Positions 60,000 through 64,000 of a stretch of DNA of 64,000 nt are shown in pieces. The notes under the pieces are model-generated. The model saw only the letters and a program-made list of their open reading frames with translations, had not been told where the DNA came from and searched no databases. Each line of letters opens with the position of its first letter. The stretch's first letter is position 1. A program made the position numbers and the translations under genes. The DNA comes from Pohlia nutans (taxonomy: Eukaryota; Streptophyta; Bryopsida; Bryales; Mniaceae). The stretch is taken from positions 10,816,713-10,880,712 of the forward strand of contig CM040093.1 of NCBI GenBank assembly GCA_022496805.1, given 5' to 3'.

Positions 60000-61194
60000 A
60001 CTCCGCTTTAGCTCCCCTGTTTCGTGGGCATAACTGCAATGGGCCCCTCGCTTGTCCGCTTTCAGTCGGGTGGGGTCCAAAGACCGCGCGGGCGAGTGAA
60101 CGTAGACGGACTGTTGCGACTACTGTAGTGCGCCTCGTAAGTAGGGCCCGGTGTCCCGTCCCCTCGATCGCTCGCTCGGCCCCTCCGCACCTACCGCGCC
60201 TCCTCCTACTTGCACGTCCCGCCCCTCGTCGTCGTCTTTGTCATCGTTGCTGCTGCTGCTGCTGCGGCTACCCTTGCCCTTCCCCTCAACTTGGCACTTG
60301 CAGCCGCTGAGCAAAGCTTTTCCCACTGCCTGCCCTTCCATTTGCCTCTCTTCTCTTTGCCATGTAAGTTCTCTTCCTGTATGTCCTGTTTCTTTCGTGC
60401 GCCTGTCTACGAGTATGCGTTCGTGGAGTCTTTGTTTTCGCCATAGCTTGTTTTCCAGGTGCGTGTCTGTATCTGTTTTTTAAAACTCCACTTATATGAC
60501 TGCTTTCTTGATAGGCATATATGCGCAAATGGCGCCTTACGCTGCATACTACTGTTTAAGATCTAATACCCGGGAAGATTTAAAGCGTGTGAGAATCTGT
60601 CCATTGTTGTCGTTTTTTTTTTTTTTGCTTTTCAGGTGCGTGTCCGTCTGTTTTTTAAAACTCCGCTTCGATGATATTTCTTGATAGGCAGATATGCGCA
60701 AATGACGCCTTACGGTGAATATTACTGTTTAAGATCTAACATCCGGGGAGTTTTAGAGCGTGTGAGAATCTGTCCGTTGTGTCTTTTTTCAAACTCCACT
60801 TAGATGATTTCTTGATAGGCAGATATGCGCAAATGGCGCCTCACGGTGAATATTGTTTAAGATCTAATATCCGGGGAGTTTTAAAGCGCGTGAGAATCTG
60901 TCTGTTCTGTTTCTTTAAACGTTCGCAGATCTTGTTGCGTTCTGGCCATTTTTAATGTTGTTGGAGATATGTGCAAGCTGTTGAGATCTCGTCGTATTTT
61001 GTCTGTGAGGTTTACCCTGAGAAGAGATGAAGTTTTTTTTTTTTGTTATGGCGAGGGTATGTGAAAATAGGAATTTTCATTGTATTGTAGTTTTCGTGCA
61101 GGTGATACGACTTCGGCCGACAGTTTAAGCGTCGAGGATCTCCTGGTGCAGAGTGTTTGTTTTTTGGACGTAGTAGTGTTCGTGCTCCAGAAGT
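60000..61194 (+). promoter_or_regulatory. Probable promoter, 5' UTR and 5' intron of the DUF1635 gene
   Basis: GC content rises sharply from 60000. A (TGC)n run lies at about 60249-60265. A donor CCAT|GTAAGT at about 60363 suggests a 5' UTR intron. Within it, three ~140-bp tandem units (from about 60465, 60640 and 60790) share TTGATAGGCAGATATGCGCA, AATGGCGCCTTACG, TTTAAGATCTAA and GTGTGAGAATCTGTC. Transcript structure is inferred. Confidence 0.55.
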
Positions 61195-63307
61195 ATGTGT
61201 GATTTCAGATCTCGGAAGAGAATACATGAGGCTGGTCCGTACATGGACGGTTCACTTCTGCCATTGAGCAGCGGCATGGATGATTCGGATTCGCTGTTTC
61301 ATCATGGCGAGGTTGGCATGGGCAACTCGAGTTCCATGCTGAGTCCTGATCTTTGCCCGGCGTCGATGTCGGCTTCGATGGAGGTAGATATTATTAGAGT
61401 TTCATGCTAGGAGCATTTATCTTTTGTTCTTCCGTTGGCGAATATCGTAGTTTGACCTTTCAGGTTGTGATATTATTGTTCTGTTTTTTTAATAGTATGT
61501 TTCGTAGCGATGGTGTTTAAATGCGACGAATACATGTTGAAGTTGATATATTTGTACCATGCAGAGTGCGGAGGAACTGAGGCATTTGTTGATGTGCGCA
61601 ACATTCGAGCTGGAGACTGCCCGGGAAGCAGCGAATGCTCAAGGAAAGCTTCACGAGGCGCGTGTTCGGCATATGGAGGAGTTGCTTCGGAAGACAACAC
61701 GCGAAAGAGATGAGGCAAGGGAACAGTTTATGCAGCTTCAAGGGCGGCTGTCTCGATCTCCAAGCAGAAACGGCTCAGGCATTGTGGAAAACACATCGAA
61801 TGCAGTCAATGCAGCAGTGGAGGCGGATTTACAACAGAAACAGCAGCTACAGATTCTCGAGGAGCTTCAGAAGCATCTGGAGCTTCAGGAACATTCTATG
61901 ACATCCCCGCAGGCGCAGATGGTACATCAAGACCAGCATATGGAGGACGGTTCCCATGTGCACCACCTTTCCCCCCCACAGTCACAGGTCATCCGACATG
62001 ACGATCACATGGAGCAACTGGAAGACTCGGTTCAAGTGATGAACCACCTGAATGCGCAGTCCCCAGAATCGCACTCAAGCTTACACCCCCTGTCACGCAT
62101 GCACTCCCCAGAGAATCATCACTCGATGAATGGAATGCAGGAACTTCACCACGTTTCGTCATCATCAGATCTGCATCAAATGGAGTTATCACAACAGATG
62201 GAGCAGAACGGCCACCATCAGCATCACAACCACTACAACATGAACGGCATCATTCGGCAGAGCACGGATGGACAGATGGAGCAGGAGTCGGAGCGTTTAC
62301 TTTCACATGTGCAGCAGCAAAACGAGCAACACAAGCAGCAGTCGTCTCTTCATCAACAAGTTGTGCAGAAGTCACTGCCCCCTATTTCTGTCAAGCGCAA
62401 CTGCGACTCGCCCAGTCGGTCCACCGTCATCCAACATCAAGAGTCTCCATCAGGCTTATCAGTGCGTCGTCATCGAGAAACTCCATTGGCAATGTCCGGG
62501 TTGAACCACCGTGATTCTCCAACAGCAATGTCCGTTCTTCAACACCATCGAGACTCCCCGACCGTCATGCAGCAACACCGAGATTCCCCTTCGACCCGGT
62601 CCTTCATGCAGCGCCGGGAGTCACCTTGCGTCACCATGTCAGTCATGCAGCACCCTGCATGGCAAGCAGTTCCTGGGGAGAATTCACCATACTCGTCACC
62701 AGGCATGTGCTCCCCACCTTTATCAAATGGCCTTGGCTTGCCTTCAGTGAGCCTGCACAGCGGCTCAGCGGTGGCGTCACTTCTCAGTCCTCTCGACCGA
62801 TTCCAGAGCCTCGGTGTCTCGAGCCCCATGCATCTCAACTCACGACCTGTCCACCTTCCAGAGCCGCCCGAATCTGATTTGCAGGTGATGTTGAAGACAC
62901 TCCCGGAGAAAGGCAAGCTTTTGCAAGCAGTCATGCAAGCTGGGCCGCTTCTACAGACACTCCTTGTGGCTGGACCACTTCCACAATGGAGGCATCCGCC
63001 TCCTGCGTTGGACACACTTGACATTCCTCGTGTGTCCATGTCATCTTCACCTGTTTGCGATATGTCGCGGAACATGAACTCGGGTTTGATGGCCGGGAAT
63101 GGTATGGATATGTACCTCCCTGCGCCAGTCCCCTCTCAACAGGAACGCCATTTGGCCCACCACCTTTCATTACCACGGACAACCATGGTCACCGGTGTTT
63201 CGTCTGGACGTGCTTCCCCCGGAATGGTTCGAGTAAACAGCATGGGTCACTTGGGCCCCGACATGAGAATGCTGAACCAGCCAATGAAGTATGCCAAAAT
63301 TCATTGA
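61195..63307 (+). CDS. DUF1635-family plant protein
   Basis: Plant-specific family of unknown function. Exon 1 is 61195-61383 and exon 2 61565-63307, 643 aa, phase 0 join (ME|SAEELRHLL). The family signature is a coiled coil at about residues 64-120 (SAEELRHLLMCATFELETAR...RHMEELLRKTTRERDEAREQ) and a short C-terminal block at about 505-540 (LPEKGKLLQAVMQAGPLLQT then GPLPQWRHPPP), both recalled as conserved in angiosperm members. Between them lies a long Gln/His/Ser-rich, probably disordered region. It includes about eight (H/R)(R)(D/E)(S/T)P repeats, such as HRDSP, at about 335-430, possible proline-directed phosphosites. The protein is longer than the roughly 250-350 aa I recall for angiosperm members. 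No nuclear signal or enzyme motif is evident. Confidence 0.85.
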
Positions 63308-64000
63308 GCATAATTTGTATACTAACAACGTACCAGCCGACCCCTGTCAAGTTCCCTTTTATTTCGACAAACTTGCACTTGGCGTGTTGGTGTAGACGAC
63401 CCCAGTCACAGAGTTTCAGAGCTTGCAATTGGCGTGTTGGATGGCCTCAGTCGACCCCTTGCAAGTGGTTTCTGGAACTTGGACTTGGTGTGTTGTACTA
63501 CTACTTTCTTTAGGCACGAAATTTTGATTTTGCTGTCCAGTTAGCCAACCCCGGTCCAAGTTTTCCACCTTAGACCAGGTGTGTTGCGCTTCTGTTTTTG
63601 ATAGGCGTTGCCATATCTCCCACCCTTTTGGTATATTTATTTGCCAAGGCTAGTTTGACTAGTTTGTAATACCAACCCCAACCAGGTCTTCCAAGTCGGA
63701 GCTTCATTCGCTGGACACCTGCACTCGGAGCGTTGTGGTGACCAGATTAATTGCGGACATCATTAGTTTTATTAATTAGTCGCTGCAGGCTCAAAATTAA
63801 ATAGTTCCATGGACTACTTTAGTTTTTTTTGAAATCAGCATAGTACGGAACTTGTGTTTACTGTTCTAGCACTGCAGATGAAAGTTCTAGCTTTGCTTTC
63901 CATTTCTTAGATTTGCTCAACAAGGTGTCTTGGTAGATACCGCAGCCCAGCGTTGTTCATGCGGCATCACATGCTGTCATGATGTTTGTGGCGGAGCTCC
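63308..64000. other. 3' UTR/downstream of DUF1635 with short degenerate repeats
   Basis: Units of roughly 60-90 bp sharing GACCCC...AAGT and TTGGCGTGTTGG / TTGGTGTGTTG recur at about 63340, 63400, 63455 and 63550. No further gene recognised to the window edge. Confidence 0.55.

Noticed and set aside
59331..60080. 249-codon minus-strand open frame
   Set aside because: It is the 51-bp minisatellite read in an open frame; strict 17-residue periodicity and no recognisable domain.
62539..63075. 178-codon minus-strand frame
   Set aside because: Antisense to the repetitive DUF1635 exon; no independent motif.

Overview
This is a piece of a land-plant nuclear genome: long AT-rich intergenic DNA, GC-richer exons with canonical GT-AG introns, plant-type nuclear genes for organelle proteins, and many plant-type miniature transposons. 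I cannot fix the species. The very diverse MITEs and the gene forms would fit a seed-free lineage such as a lycophyte or fern, but that is only an impression. No CRISPR array, operon or other prokaryotic signal was seen, nor any retrotransposon polyprotein or convincing tRNA or rRNA gene.

Genes. (1) 1-3001, minus: type II NAD(P)H dehydrogenase of the NDA class; seven exons were reconstructed and the C-terminus runs off the left edge. (2) 3937-7436, minus: mitochondrial ribosomal protein uL1m, ten exons, 344 aa, with a telo-box upstream. (3) 25969-27420, plus: phosphoglycerate-mutase-like histidine phosphatase, 347 aa, with an unusual intron between 10-bp direct repeats. (4) 29239-30525, minus: single-exon F-box protein, 428 aa. 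(5) about 32975-33785, plus: h-type thioredoxin (WCGPC) whose first exon was not found. (6) 40496-42880, plus: four-exon membrane-anchored glycosyltransferase-like protein, 284 aa. (7) 61195-63307, plus: DUF1635-family protein, 643 aa. They share no obvious pathway. Two are mitochondrial (respiratory bypass and mitoribosome) and the others look like ordinary housekeeping or regulatory genes.

Mobile DNA is the main content between genes. A 3.6-kb PIF/Harbinger element (15692-19301) keeps both of its genes, each broken by one or two lesions. Around it and through the window lie short elements whose ends and target-site duplications (TSDs) can be read directly: a 305-bp TA-TSD pair about 99% identical, two Stowaway-type, two Harbinger-type, two CACTA-type, one 461-bp element with a 10-bp duplication, and a hairpin-bearing family in three places.

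The most striking signal is a set of at least eleven 0.2-0.8 kb elements, plus a second roughly 205-225 bp family. They begin with variants of CCCCTAAA, end with variants of TTTAGGGG, and sit in TTAA, as piggyBac-type transposons do. Nine carry a 14-17 bp palindrome of variable sequence about 14-25 bp inside one end only. I see no transposase gene for them here.

Tandem duplications also mark several genes: degenerate triplicates on both sides of the phosphatase gene, duplicated 5' intron units in the glycosyltransferase-like and DUF1635 genes, and a 51-bp minisatellite upstream of the DUF1635 gene that creates a spurious periodic reading frame.
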